Shown in pieces: positions 33,017 through 41,690 of a DNA stretch of 64,000 nucleotides; the first letter of the stretch is position 1, and each line of letters begins with the position of its first letter. The notes beneath the pieces are model-generated. The model saw nothing but the letters and a program-made list of their open reading frames with translations. It was not told the origin of the DNA and ran no database searches. The DNA is from an uncultured Lachnospiraceae bacterium (GTDB taxonomy: Bacteria; Bacillota; Clostridia; Lachnospirales; Lachnospiraceae), in assembly GCA_947367855.1 (NCBI GenBank), contig CANBFE010000012.1:1-64000 (forward strand). The letters are read 5' to 3'. The position numbers and the translations under genes were made by a program.

Positions 33017-34228
33017 ATGACAAAACAAGATATATCCGAAATCAAGAAACTCTTCACCCCCAGAAACTGTTCCATCACCCGCATCTGCGGATGCTATGTT
33101 GACGGGGAAAAAAATAAAAAAACCGAGCTGAAGCAGGCCTTTCTAGCCCTTCCCGAGGAGGAGATGTTCAAATATTTCGAGATTCTGCGCAAGGTCCTCT
33201 CCGGCACCCCCGGCAAAAACCTGCTGACCCTTGACTTTCCCCTTGCCCTTGAAATGGCCGGTCTCCCCGCCCAGGAGGCGGAAGCGGCAGAGGAGGAACC
33301 CTCCCCCGGCCCTGCCCCTACGCCCAATGCCCATGAGTTCCTTATGCGCCTGAAGGAGAGCAAACTGAAGGATGACGCCCTGCTGGAACAGTATTATGAT
33401 TCTGTAATCGAAAATTACGAGTATGTGGGAAACTACCTGATCCTGCTGGTGCATGATGTCTACGACGTGCCCGGCAGAACCAGCGACAACATTGAGATGG
33501 AAGATGCCTCGGACGAAATCTATGAGTACATACTGTCCTGTATCTGCCCTGTGGAGCTCTCCAAGCCGGGCCTGAGCTATGACGCGGAGGAAAATACCTT
33601 CCACAACCGCAACCGGGACTGGGTTGTGGCCCTTCCTGAGACAGGCTTCCTCTTCCCTGCCTTCAACGACAGGTCTTCGGACATCCACAGCATCCTCTAC
33701 TACTCAAAAAACCCGGAGGAGCTGCGGGAATCCTTTGTGGACACTCTTCTGGGCTGTCCGCTTCCCATGTCCGCCGAAAGCCAGAAGGAAACCTTTCAGG
33801 CCCTTATCGAGGACACCCTGGGAGAAGACTGCGGCATTGAACTGGTGAAAAACATCCATGAAAAATTCACCGAACTGGCGGAAGAACAGAAAGAAGCTCC
33901 GGAACCCCTGGTTCTGGACAAAAATGAGGTGAAAACAATCCTTGCAGACAGCGGCGTGGCCAATGACAGGCTGTCGGAGTTTGACCGGCATTATGACGAG
34001 ACTGCAGGAGAAAATGCCGCTCTGCTCATGAACAATGTAATGAATCTCAAAAACTTTGAGGTCAAAACCCCGGATGTGGTTATCAAAGTGAATCCGGAAC
34101 GCACCGACCTGATCAGCACCAGAAACATAGACGGCCGTGAATGCCTTGTGATAGAACTGGGAGGCAGTATTATGGTAAACGGAATTACGGTCAAATCCGG
34201 CCCCGGCAGTGAAGGGGAAGACCAGTGA
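33017..34228 (+). CDS. DUF4317 protein
   Basis: A 403-residue soluble protein of the DUF4317 family, common in Lachnospiraceae and of unknown function. It is recognised from the opening TKQDISEIKKLFTPRNCSIT and RICGCYVDGEKNKK, and from its overall length. A Pro/Glu-rich linker lies near residue 95, and the C-terminus has a beta-rich segment. ATG 33017 follows an AGAGGTGG site; a GTG three codons earlier overlaps that site. It has its own promoter and is convergent with the recombinase gene. Confidence 0.8.
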   Translation: MTKQDISEIKKLFTPRNCSITRICGCYVDGEKNKKTELKQAFLALPEEEMFKYFEILRKVLSGTPGKNLLTLDFPLALEMAGLPAQEAEAAEEEPSPGPAPTPNAHEFLMRLKESKLKDDALLEQYYDSVIENYEYVGNYLILLVHDVYDVPGRTSDNIEMEDASDEIYEYILSCICPVELSKPGLSYDAEENTFHNRNRDWVVALPETGFLFPAFNDRSSDIHSILYYSKNPEELRESFVDTLLGCPLPMSAESQKETFQALIEDTLGEDCGIELVKNIHEKFTELAEEQKEAPEPLVLDKNEVKTILADSGVANDRLSEFDRHYDETAGENAALLMNNVMNLKNFEVKTPDVVIKVNPERTDLISTRNIDGRECLVIELGGSIMVNGITVKSGPGSEGEDQ

Positions 34229-34287
34229 GGAATCCGGCAGGGTCCGCAGGCAGGGTTTTATCCTTTCGTATATCTCATGAACAGCTG

Positions 34288-34887
34288 CTACTGCTGCTCC
34301 ATGTACCCGGCTTTTCTGTAGAAAGACGAAAATGGCATATTGCACTCCTGCGCCGCCTTCCTTCCCGAAATTTCTCCTGCCGCCCATTTTCCGTAGACCA
34401 TCTCGAAATTGTCCGGAACGGGCTTCTCAGGCCTGCCGAAACGGACTCCGCGCAGCTTTGCGGCCTCAATTCCCTCCCGCTGCCGCTCCCTGATGTTTTT
34501 CCGTTCATTTTCCGCCACAAAAGACAGTACCTGCAGCACAATATCGCTTAAGAAGGTTCCCATCAGGTCCTTGCCCCTCCTGGTATCCAGAAGGGGCATA
34601 TCCAGTACCACAATGTCTACCTTTTTCTCCTTGGTCAGAACCCGCCACTGCTCAAGAACCTCTTCGTAATTCCTCCCCAGACGGTCAATGCTCTTGATAT
34701 AGAGCACATCGTCCTCTTTCAGACGTTTCAGCATGCGCCTGTACATGGGCCTCTGGAAATCCTTTCCGGACTGTCTGTCCATGTAAATATTCTCTCTGGG
34801 TATGTGCACCCCGTTCAGGGCCAGTACCTGTCTGCCCTCGTTCTGCTCATGTGTGCTTACGCGTATATATCCGTACGAACCTCCCAT
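34288..34887 (-). CDS. Serine recombinase (resolvase/invertase family)
   Basis: A 199-residue site-specific recombinase. The catalytic Ser is S11 in YGYIRVSTHEQ; further active-site residues lie in YIKSIDRLGRNYEE. A helical arm (about 100-140, NERKNIRERQREGIEAAK) leads to a short helix-turn-helix (GEISGRKAAQECNMPFSSFY). Size and layout are of the Pin/Tn3-resolvase class. AGGAGG precedes ATG 34887. There is no transposase and no paired inverted repeats that I can see within a few hundred bases, so its target is unclear. It may be a resident chromosomal gene. Confidence 0.88.
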   Translation of the reverse strand: MGGSYGYIRVSTHEQNEGRQVLALNGVHIPRENIYMDRQSGKDFQRPMYRRMLKRLKEDDVLYIKSIDRLGRNYEEVLEQWRVLTKEKKVDIVVLDMPLLDTRRGKDLMGTFLSDIVLQVLSFVAENERKNIRERQREGIEAAKLRGVRFGRPEKPVPDNFEMVYGKWAAGEISGRKAAQECNMPFSSFYRKAGYMEQQ

Positions 34888-34965
34888 ATATTCCTCCTTT
34901 GTATTCTGCCTCCTGCAGCGCCTGGCGGAAAACCTCTGGCCAACACAAAAAAGGGGGATACTCAT

Positions 34966-36480
34966 TCAGTTTTCTTCCAACTGAAACAGCCTTTCTTTTC
35001 TTGCGATCATTTCCCCGATCTTCTCAATATATAAATTTACCTCCTTCACATTTTCAGAACGCTCTATCCTGCCGTCCGGAAGCACCAGTTTGCTGATGCT
35101 GCCTGCTCCCAGGGCAATGATGGTCTGCCTCTCTTCCATAATCAGAATATTGTACAGTCCCAGTTTCCCTTCCTTTGCATACCCTACATTTTCAAAGTTT
35201 CCGGACATGTTTTTCTGCCTGTAAAGATAGTAGGGAACCAGTCCCAGACGCCTCGCTCCCTCTTCGGCTATCCTCATTGTTTCATCCGTATTGCGCAGCA
35301 TATGAGTCCCGATTTCCTGCACCATCTGGTTTAGTCGGGAAGCCCTTTTCACCGCAAGGGAGTGCACGGTCAGGCTGTCCGGCGCCATCTCCACCACCCT
35401 GTCCATGGTGGCCTGCACGTCCGCCTCCGATTCCCCGGGAAGTCCCAGGATCAGATCCATGTTGATATTGTCAAAGCCCATCCGTCTTGCCAGGGCATGG
35501 GCTGTCTCCACCTGTTCCACAGTGGCCTTTCTTCCGATAAAATCCAGTGTCTGCTGCTTCATGGTCTGGGGGTTTATGGATATCCTGGTAACCCCGTGAC
35601 GCTGCAGGGCCTGCAGCTTTTCCTCCGTGATACTGTCCGCCCGGCCCGCCTCCACCGTGAATTCCTTTACTGCGGAAAAATCAAAAAGCTCTCTCAGCCT
35701 GCCAAGAAGCCTGTCCAGCTGCCATGCCTCCAGTGTGGTGGGCGTGCCGCCTCCGATGTAAACACTGTCCAGTATCCTCTCCCTGTAACGCTCCGCCACA
35801 TATTCCATCTCCCGTATCAGGCAGTCCAGATAGGAATCCGTCATCCCCCGGTAAGCTCCGATGGGAAAGGAGGTAAAGGAGCAGTACAGACATGTGGTGG
35901 GACAGAAGGGAATTCCCACGTAAAGGCTGTATCCTCTCTCCCCGCCTGTTTTCCCATGGGAAATCCCTTTCAGCAGTTCCAGTTCCCGCCCGGCAATCTC
36001 CACGGCGAGTTCCGCTTTTTCCCTGCTGACATAATATTTTTCCATGTAATGTTTTACGAGTTCCGCTTTTTCCCTTCCCTGTTCAAGCAGGGAAAAAGCG
36101 ATCTTTGTAGGCCTGATTCCGGTAAGGTTTCCCCAGGGAAGCTCCCTGCCCGTAACCCTGCTCAGCACACGGTACAGAAAGCATTTAAATCCGTATTTAT
36201 AAGCCTTTTCCGGGGGTTCCCCCACTGCCGCTCCGGCCTCCGGTTTTCCCCCCGTATGCCCTTCCGTATGCTTCCAGTCATATTCCTCTCCGTCCACGGC
36301 AACCAGGGCGCCATTGTCCCGCAGCAGTATCCTGATCCGGACCCACTGCGCAAGATCAGCCCTTTTTTCCTCCCCCATCTCCGGGGTCAGTACGCTGACC
36401 TGCTCTTCCGGATAAAATGCTTTCACGATGGAATGAACGTCATATTCAAAATTAGCCCTGTTCAACTCTACTGCCAACAT
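34966..36480 (-). CDS. hemZ: HemZ, coproporphyrinogen dehydrogenase-type radical SAM protein
   Basis: A 504-residue radical SAM enzyme of the oxygen-independent coproporphyrinogen oxidase group, HemZ type. The [4Fe-4S] cluster ligands are C193, C197 and C200 (PFCPTTCLYC); the family motif SFTSFPIG and GGGTPTTLE follow. The N-terminal 180 residues are the HemZ extension. HemN-type enzymes act in heme synthesis; HemZ's true substrate is less certain. It overlaps the transglutaminase gene by 29 bp, so it is expressed with the MoxR cassette. Confidence 0.9.
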   Translation of the reverse strand: MLAVELNRANFEYDVHSIVKAFYPEEQVSVLTPEMGEEKRADLAQWVRIRILLRDNGALVAVDGEEYDWKHTEGHTGGKPEAGAAVGEPPEKAYKYGFKCFLYRVLSRVTGRELPWGNLTGIRPTKIAFSLLEQGREKAELVKHYMEKYYVSREKAELAVEIAGRELELLKGISHGKTGGERGYSLYVGIPFCPTTCLYCSFTSFPIGAYRGMTDSYLDCLIREMEYVAERYRERILDSVYIGGGTPTTLEAWQLDRLLGRLRELFDFSAVKEFTVEAGRADSITEEKLQALQRHGVTRISINPQTMKQQTLDFIGRKATVEQVETAHALARRMGFDNINMDLILGLPGESEADVQATMDRVVEMAPDSLTVHSLAVKRASRLNQMVQEIGTHMLRNTDETMRIAEEGARRLGLVPYYLYRQKNMSGNFENVGYAKEGKLGLYNILIMEERQTIIALGAGSISKLVLPDGRIERSENVKEVNLYIEKIGEMIARKERLFQLEEN

Positions 36481-38983
36481 CCTCTTTTCCCCCTGTCACA
36501 TAACTGCGGTATCTTCCAACCAACGGCTTTTTATAAAACGGCACCTTCTCATAGGCCCTTCCTGCCAGCCTTTCATAGAAGGCAAAAATCCTCCCTGCCT
36601 CCCGGGCGGAAGGCTCTTCCCTGCCGAACGTATTCTTTTCCAGAATCCTGCAAAAACCTTCATATTCCTCCCGGCCCACATCATACTGCTCCAACAGAAT
36701 CTGCCTGAATTCCTCTCCGTCCGCATCCAGTTCCCCGGAACAGCCCGCAAGCCCCAGAATCCCCCGCAGATTCCTGTAAAGCACAAAGATACGCTCCCCC
36801 GGGGACATTCTCCGGAATCGCTCCCTGCGCCGCCGAAGGATTCTCTTCTCCAGCAGCGCGGACAGACATACCAGGAATGCCGCCCAGAAAACGGCTGAAA
36901 ACAGTTTAAACCATGCAAATCCCTTTTCCTCTCCGCCCTCAGGCGCTTCTTCCCGCAGGGTCCCCACAGGGTCAGGCTCCCGGTTCCCTGCCTCCGGTTC
37001 CGGTTCTTCTACGGGCTCCTCCCAGGCTCCGGGCAGGCTGATGCCTTCGGATTCCGCTTTCTCCTGCAGATTCTCCCAGTAATCAGGCTCCCTTCCGCTT
37101 TCCCCGTCCCCATACTCCCAGATCTGCTTCTCCCCCTGCTCTTCCTTACCCGCCAGCAGCAGCCAGTGGCCTGCCAGGCGCCCCAGTTCCCCCAGCTGCT
37201 CCATCCTGTTATCCCCGGCCAGCGCCACGGCCCCGGGCGTTGCCTCCACAGGCACCCAGCCTATGGAATCCAGATATACCTCCGCCCAGGCATGGGCATG
37301 CTTTCCTGTGAGAACTGCCGCGTACTGCCCCTCCGGCGTAGAGACAAAGTCGGAAGGGGATGCGGAATACCCTGCCACATAGCGGGCCGGTATCCCAAAA
37401 TACCGCAGCGCCAGTACGGCTGCGGAGGCAAAATGCACGCAGTACCCCTCCCTGCTCTCAAAGAGGAAATATTCCACAAAGTCGGTGCCTGCAGGATTGT
37501 TCCCGACATCCAGATTATACCCTGCCTGCCCTCCCAGAAAATTTATGATATCCAGGGCACATACATATATATCCTCCGTCCTGATTTTCTCCTTCTTCAG
37601 GCGCTCCGTAAACAGGGGCAGCTCCTCCTCCGGATATTCCAGGAAATTGTCGTACACATACCGGCGGTATCTTTCTTCTTCCGCCTCCCAGGCCTTTGTC
37701 AGAACGTCCTGCCTGCCCAGACCGGACTGCGCATAGTAGGAAAACCCATACCTGGCGCTCCGGCGCTCCACGCTTCCGTCCCCGTGAACCTGAAAATCCT
37801 CCGGCATCATGGCCCCATAGGGATAAATGCTGTAACTGCCCCGCCCTCCCAGTTCCTCAATCTCCATATATCCGGGCGGCTCTGAGCGGTGCAGCGCCTT
37901 CAGCGCCTGGTAGCCGATATTCACCAGGGCAGCGTAGCTCCCGGGCAGCTCCATTCCCTGCTTCCGGTAATACGCCTCCAGTTCCCCGTCCGTCTGCGCC
38001 GTCCATGCCTTCTCCCCATAGCTTCCCCCCACAAAGCCCTTCAGGTACACTGTATTCTGGGGCCTGCGCTCCACGGTCACCCTGTAAACCTCATCCGCCG
38101 TGTACGCGAAAACATTTGTCCTCCCCAGCTGTCCGGTGACATCCGGACCAGAGCCACTGCCCGGCAGCAGCTCCCTGACCCTCGGAAGCCAGTCCTCATT
38201 CACCATTCTGTAAAAATCTTCCCGTCCCTCCACCATTTCCTCATACTTACTGTCCAGCACAGGCAGAACAAAACGGAAAACCAACAGCATGACCAGACCG
38301 GTCAAAATCGCGGCGAAGCCCACCACTGCGGTTCCTGCGCCGGGCCGCTCCCTGAAATCCTTCTGTATCATGGCAGTCACCATGCCCAGGACACAGACGG
38401 CAAGGAAGAAGTATCCCGGAAAAAGATCACAGCCACAGGCCACGGTAAACCAGACCGCGTTTCCCACGATCAGACAGAATCCCCTGTCATGCCTTCCCAG
38501 AAAACCCGCCAGAAGCTCCGCCGGGAAAAGAATATATAATATACCCAGGGTCATGGACCACATCTTCCAGTCGCTGCTCCACCCGGCCGCCTCTCCCGGA
38601 AGAGGCCAGGCAATATGGAAACCATACCTGCCGTTCAGATTCGCCATGGCATTCTGCAGCGCCATGCCGATTCCCGCAGACAGTTTTTCCCGGAAAAGAA
38701 TACCGCAGAAAACATACAGAGTCAGACATACCGCCATGCGCAGAAATATCTTTCTCCCCTTATTCCCGCTTCTCAGAAGCACTGCCGCCATACAAAAAAG
38801 GAACAGTCCGCCCCAAAACGCAATATGGTTCAGACCGTTTCCCCCTGCCGTGCTGTTTTCCCCCATGACCCTCCAGGGAATCTCCAGACTCTCCGTCAGC
38901 GCCCCGACGATTCCCACGCTGTTTATATACAGCAGCAATATGTCAAACAGGCATTTCCCCGGAAAAGCATTCTTATTCTTCAT
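36452..38983 (-). CDS. Membrane transglutaminase-like protein (TgpA-type)
   Basis: An 843-residue membrane protein. Six or seven transmembrane helices fill the first 230 residues. An external transglutaminase core follows: the catalytic Cys in GYCVHFASAAV, the His in HAHAWAEVYL and the Asp in DSIGWVPVEATPG. One further helix (about 680-700) and a DUF4129-like cytoplasmic tail end the protein. This is the usual partner of MoxR and DUF58 proteins, in a cassette thought to act at the cell surface. ATG 38983 is used; a TTG six codons earlier overlaps the DUF58 gene more. Confidence 0.87.
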   Translation of the reverse strand: MKNKNAFPGKCLFDILLLYINSVGIVGALTESLEIPWRVMGENSTAGGNGLNHIAFWGGLFLFCMAAVLLRSGNKGRKIFLRMAVCLTLYVFCGILFREKLSAGIGMALQNAMANLNGRYGFHIAWPLPGEAAGWSSDWKMWSMTLGILYILFPAELLAGFLGRHDRGFCLIVGNAVWFTVACGCDLFPGYFFLAVCVLGMVTAMIQKDFRERPGAGTAVVGFAAILTGLVMLLVFRFVLPVLDSKYEEMVEGREDFYRMVNEDWLPRVRELLPGSGSGPDVTGQLGRTNVFAYTADEVYRVTVERRPQNTVYLKGFVGGSYGEKAWTAQTDGELEAYYRKQGMELPGSYAALVNIGYQALKALHRSEPPGYMEIEELGGRGSYSIYPYGAMMPEDFQVHGDGSVERRSARYGFSYYAQSGLGRQDVLTKAWEAEEERYRRYVYDNFLEYPEEELPLFTERLKKEKIRTEDIYVCALDIINFLGGQAGYNLDVGNNPAGTDFVEYFLFESREGYCVHFASAAVLALRYFGIPARYVAGYSASPSDFVSTPEGQYAAVLTGKHAHAWAEVYLDSIGWVPVEATPGAVALAGDNRMEQLGELGRLAGHWLLLAGKEEQGEKQIWEYGDGESGREPDYWENLQEKAESEGISLPGAWEEPVEEPEPEAGNREPDPVGTLREEAPEGGEEKGFAWFKLFSAVFWAAFLVCLSALLEKRILRRRRERFRRMSPGERIFVLYRNLRGILGLAGCSGELDADGEEFRQILLEQYDVGREEYEGFCRILEKNTFGREEPSAREAGRIFAFYERLAGRAYEKVPFYKKPLVGRYRSYVTGGKEDVGSRVEQG

Positions 38984-39977
38984 ATATACACTGCTCCCCA
39001 AAATACAGCCTGCAGTCCTCCTCCAGATGCCATCCTCCCTCCGGATGCAGAACCTCTTCCTCCGGAAGAAATTCCCCTGCCGCCTCTCCCTTCAGCAGGG
39101 CGCACAGCCATCTCCGAAGGCTCTCCCCGTCCGAAACATCACATCCCAGATAAAGGTTCTCCTGCCTCCAGACAGCCTCCACGGATATCCCTGCACCCAG
39201 TCTGCTTTCCTCAGCCAGAAAACAGAACAGGGAAGCAGCCATGTCCAGATACCGGTCCCATTGTTCCGCACTGAGTTCCCCGGTAAAATGCAGAAAGACA
39301 CGCAGCGAACCGCTTCTCTCAAAATCCCTGACCTGCAGACCGCCTCCCCTGGCTGCCATCTTCCAGTAGACACGGTGCAGGCTGTCCCCCGGCTGAAAAT
39401 CCCTCAGCATCAGGTCTCCTTCCCTCTCTGCGCCCGTCTCCCGGAGTATGCCGGAGTATGCCTGCTCCACCGCCCGGGGTACGGGAGACGCCACCGGAAG
39501 AATACACACCCTGACCGGGGCGCTCTTTCCAATGGGCAGGGAAAAAATCCCCAGCCAGTCATACACCCTGGCCCGGCTCACCCGCATTGTTCCACAGCCG
39601 CAGTGGACTGCCCGGAGATCCGGAATTCTTTCCCTCACGACCGTCCTTCCCATTCCGCAGAACCATTTCCTGATCTTCACCGCCTTTTCCCCCGGCGCTT
39701 CCCAGTACAGTTCCACCTGTATCCTTGCAGCAGGAATCCATGCCCTGTTCTCCGCGGTAAGCCACAGCTCCACCTGTTCTCCCCGCGCTGCGGTATCCTG
39801 CCCCCGGGACAGGTCAGCCCTGCAGAAAAATCTCAGGGGAATCAAAAACAGAATGGAGACCAGTGGAATGCACACCAGACAGCAGAACAGAAAACGAAGT
39901 CCCTGAAAATTGTACAGCATGATAAAATACCCGCCTGCCGCCAACAGCAGCAGATAGCAGATTCTTCTTCTGATCAT
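38973..39977 (-). CDS. DUF58 protein
   Basis: A 334-residue protein with two transmembrane helices near the N-terminus and a cytoplasmic-type DUF58 domain with the motif RDFQPGDSLHRVYWKMAARG, typical of the MoxR-associated family. The C-terminal part is VWA-like in weak form. It overlaps moxR by 4 bp and the transglutaminase gene by 11 bp. Its biochemical role is unknown, but genetic linkage makes it part of one module with its neighbours. Confidence 0.85.
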   Translation of the reverse strand: MIRRRICYLLLLAAGGYFIMLYNFQGLRFLFCCLVCIPLVSILFLIPLRFFCRADLSRGQDTAARGEQVELWLTAENRAWIPAARIQVELYWEAPGEKAVKIRKWFCGMGRTVVRERIPDLRAVHCGCGTMRVSRARVYDWLGIFSLPIGKSAPVRVCILPVASPVPRAVEQAYSGILRETGAEREGDLMLRDFQPGDSLHRVYWKMAARGGGLQVRDFERSGSLRVFLHFTGELSAEQWDRYLDMAASLFCFLAEESRLGAGISVEAVWRQENLYLGCDVSDGESLRRWLCALLKGEAAGEFLPEEEVLHPEGGWHLEEDCRLYFGEQCIYEE

Positions 39978-40924
39978 ACCTTTTCGCCCAGTTTCGGCTC
40001 TTTGACCCTGGAAAGCACCTCTCCCAGAATATCCTCCGGCATCTTACCGCCCAGTCTTGCCTTCTGGTTCAGCCTGATCCGGTGGATGCCCACATCAAAC
40101 AGCGCCCTTTTCACATCCTTCGGTACACAGTAATTCCTTTTCCCTATGTAGGCATATGCCCTGGCCATCTTTCCCAGGGCCAGCGTCCCCCTTGGACTCA
40201 TGCCCAGTTCCAGAAGCTCATGCTCCCGGGTAGCTTTTGACAGCAGTGTCATATATTTGTACAGCGCATCATGAATAAAGAGATTCTCCGTCTCCTCCTG
40301 CATGATCAGAAGCTCTTTCCCGTCAGTCACAGCCTCAATACCGTCCAGGGGCCTGGCCCGGTGGCGGCTCTTGAGCATGGCAATCTCGTCCTCCAGCTCC
40401 GGATAGCCCATGCTGATGCAGATCAGAAAACGGTCCATCTGGGCTTCCGGCAGTCTCTGGGTGCCAAAGGATCCCACCGGATTCTGGGTTGCAAGAACGA
40501 CAAAAGGACGGGGCACCTGTCTGGTGACACCGTCTACCGTTACATTTCCCTCCTCCATGACCTCCAACAGCGCAGACTGGGTTTTGGGGGACGTCCTGTT
40601 GATCTCATCTGCCAACAGCAGATTGCACATCACTGCCCCGGGACGGTACACAAAACTTTCCGTCTCCTTCCGGTACATGGAAAACCCTGTGATATCCGCA
40701 GGCATCACATCCGGGGTAAACTGTACCCGGTTGGACTTCAGCCCCATGGCCCTGGAAAAGGCAATGGCCATCTCTGTCTTGCCTACTCCAGGCACATCCT
40801 CCAGAAGCACATTGCCCCCGGCCAGAATGGCTGCCATCACTTTCTCTATGCAGTCATCCTTGCCCACAATCACTTTCTTTACCTCATCCATAACCCTATG
40901 GACCCTGTCTCTTAACTCGTCCAA
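39974..40924 (-). CDS. MoxR-type AAA+ ATPase
   Basis: A 316-residue soluble AAA+ ATPase of the MoxR family. Walker A is LLEDVPGVGKTEMA, Walker B is LLLADEINRTSPKTQ, with the sensor-1 ATQNPVGSFGT and arginine-finger region. MoxR proteins act as chaperones that activate partner proteins, usually those with DUF58/VWA and transglutaminase domains, which follow here with overlapping coding sequences. It is the first gene of the moxR-DUF58-transglutaminase-hemZ run. Confidence 0.92.
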   Translation of the reverse strand: MDELRDRVHRVMDEVKKVIVGKDDCIEKVMAAILAGGNVLLEDVPGVGKTEMAIAFSRAMGLKSNRVQFTPDVMPADITGFSMYRKETESFVYRPGAVMCNLLLADEINRTSPKTQSALLEVMEEGNVTVDGVTRQVPRPFVVLATQNPVGSFGTQRLPEAQMDRFLICISMGYPELEDEIAMLKSRHRARPLDGIEAVTDGKELLIMQEETENLFIHDALYKYMTLLSKATREHELLELGMSPRGTLALGKMARAYAYIGKRNYCVPKDVKRALFDVGIHRIRLNQKARLGGKMPEDILGEVLSRVKEPKLGEKV

Positions 40925-40958
40925 AACCGGCTCCCTCCCGGCATAAGAAAACCCTTAT

Positions 40959-41621
40959 TTACCCGCAGAACGGATTGTTCCTCTTCTCATACCCGATTGT
41001 AGTGCGCTCTCCGTGTCCCGGATACACCTTTGTGTCCTCCGGCAGCACAAACAGCTTCTCCTTGATGGAGCGGACCAGGGTTCCCATGCTCCCCGTAGGG
41101 AAATCCGTCCTGCCTACGGATTCCGCAAACAGGGTATCCCCGGAAATCAGGATACCGGCTTCCTCAAAATAGTAGCAGCATCCTCCCGCCGTATGTCCCG
41201 GCGTGGCGATCACCCTGCAGGTCATGTCTGCCAGTGTAATCTCCTGTCCGTCCTTTACATAGACGTCCGCATAGGTCTCACAGCTGCGCCCTGCCTGGGC
41301 CGAAACATTCAGCCTGGCGCTTTTAAGCAGTTCCCTTTCCGCCTCACAGGCATATGCCTGCACAGGTTTCAGTCCCTCCGTCTCTCCTGCGGCATTCACC
41401 GTATTCCTCAGGACGTCCAGTCCCCAGATATGGTCAAAATGCCCATGGGTCAGCAGAATACCTGCCACATGAAATCCGTTCTTCTCCAGGGCCCTGTAAA
41501 TATCTGCCCCCTTGTCCGCCGGATCCACCACAACAGCCTGCTGTTCCCCCTCCCGGTACAGAAAATAACAGTTGGTCTGGCAGATTCCCAGTACCATGCG
41601 GCCTATTTTTATCTCACCCAT
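40959..41621 (-). CDS. MBL-fold hydrolase (glyoxalase II-like)
   Basis: A 220-residue metallo-beta-lactamase-fold hydrolase. The metal ligands are H59, H61, D63 and H64 (THGHFDH), then H in VIATPGHTAGG, the Asp in LISGDTLF, and H in YPGHGERT. The short form without a long C-terminal substrate domain resembles the GloB2/YcbL group of thioester hydrolases, so glyoxalase II activity is plausible but unproven. ATG 41621 lies 7 nt after AGGAGG; an ATG two codons earlier is too close to that site. Confidence 0.85.
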   Translation of the reverse strand: MGEIKIGRMVLGICQTNCYFLYREGEQQAVVVDPADKGADIYRALEKNGFHVAGILLTHGHFDHIWGLDVLRNTVNAAGETEGLKPVQAYACEAERELLKSARLNVSAQAGRSCETYADVYVKDGQEITLADMTCRVIATPGHTAGGCCYYFEEAGILISGDTLFAESVGRTDFPTGSMGTLVRSIKEKLFVLPEDTKVYPGHGERTTIGYEKRNNPFCG

Positions 41622-41690
41622 TTCCATGCCTCCTATTCCAGTCCCCACTTTCCGCTGCGGGACTGTCTCCTGCTTCCTGCCCTGTCTTCT

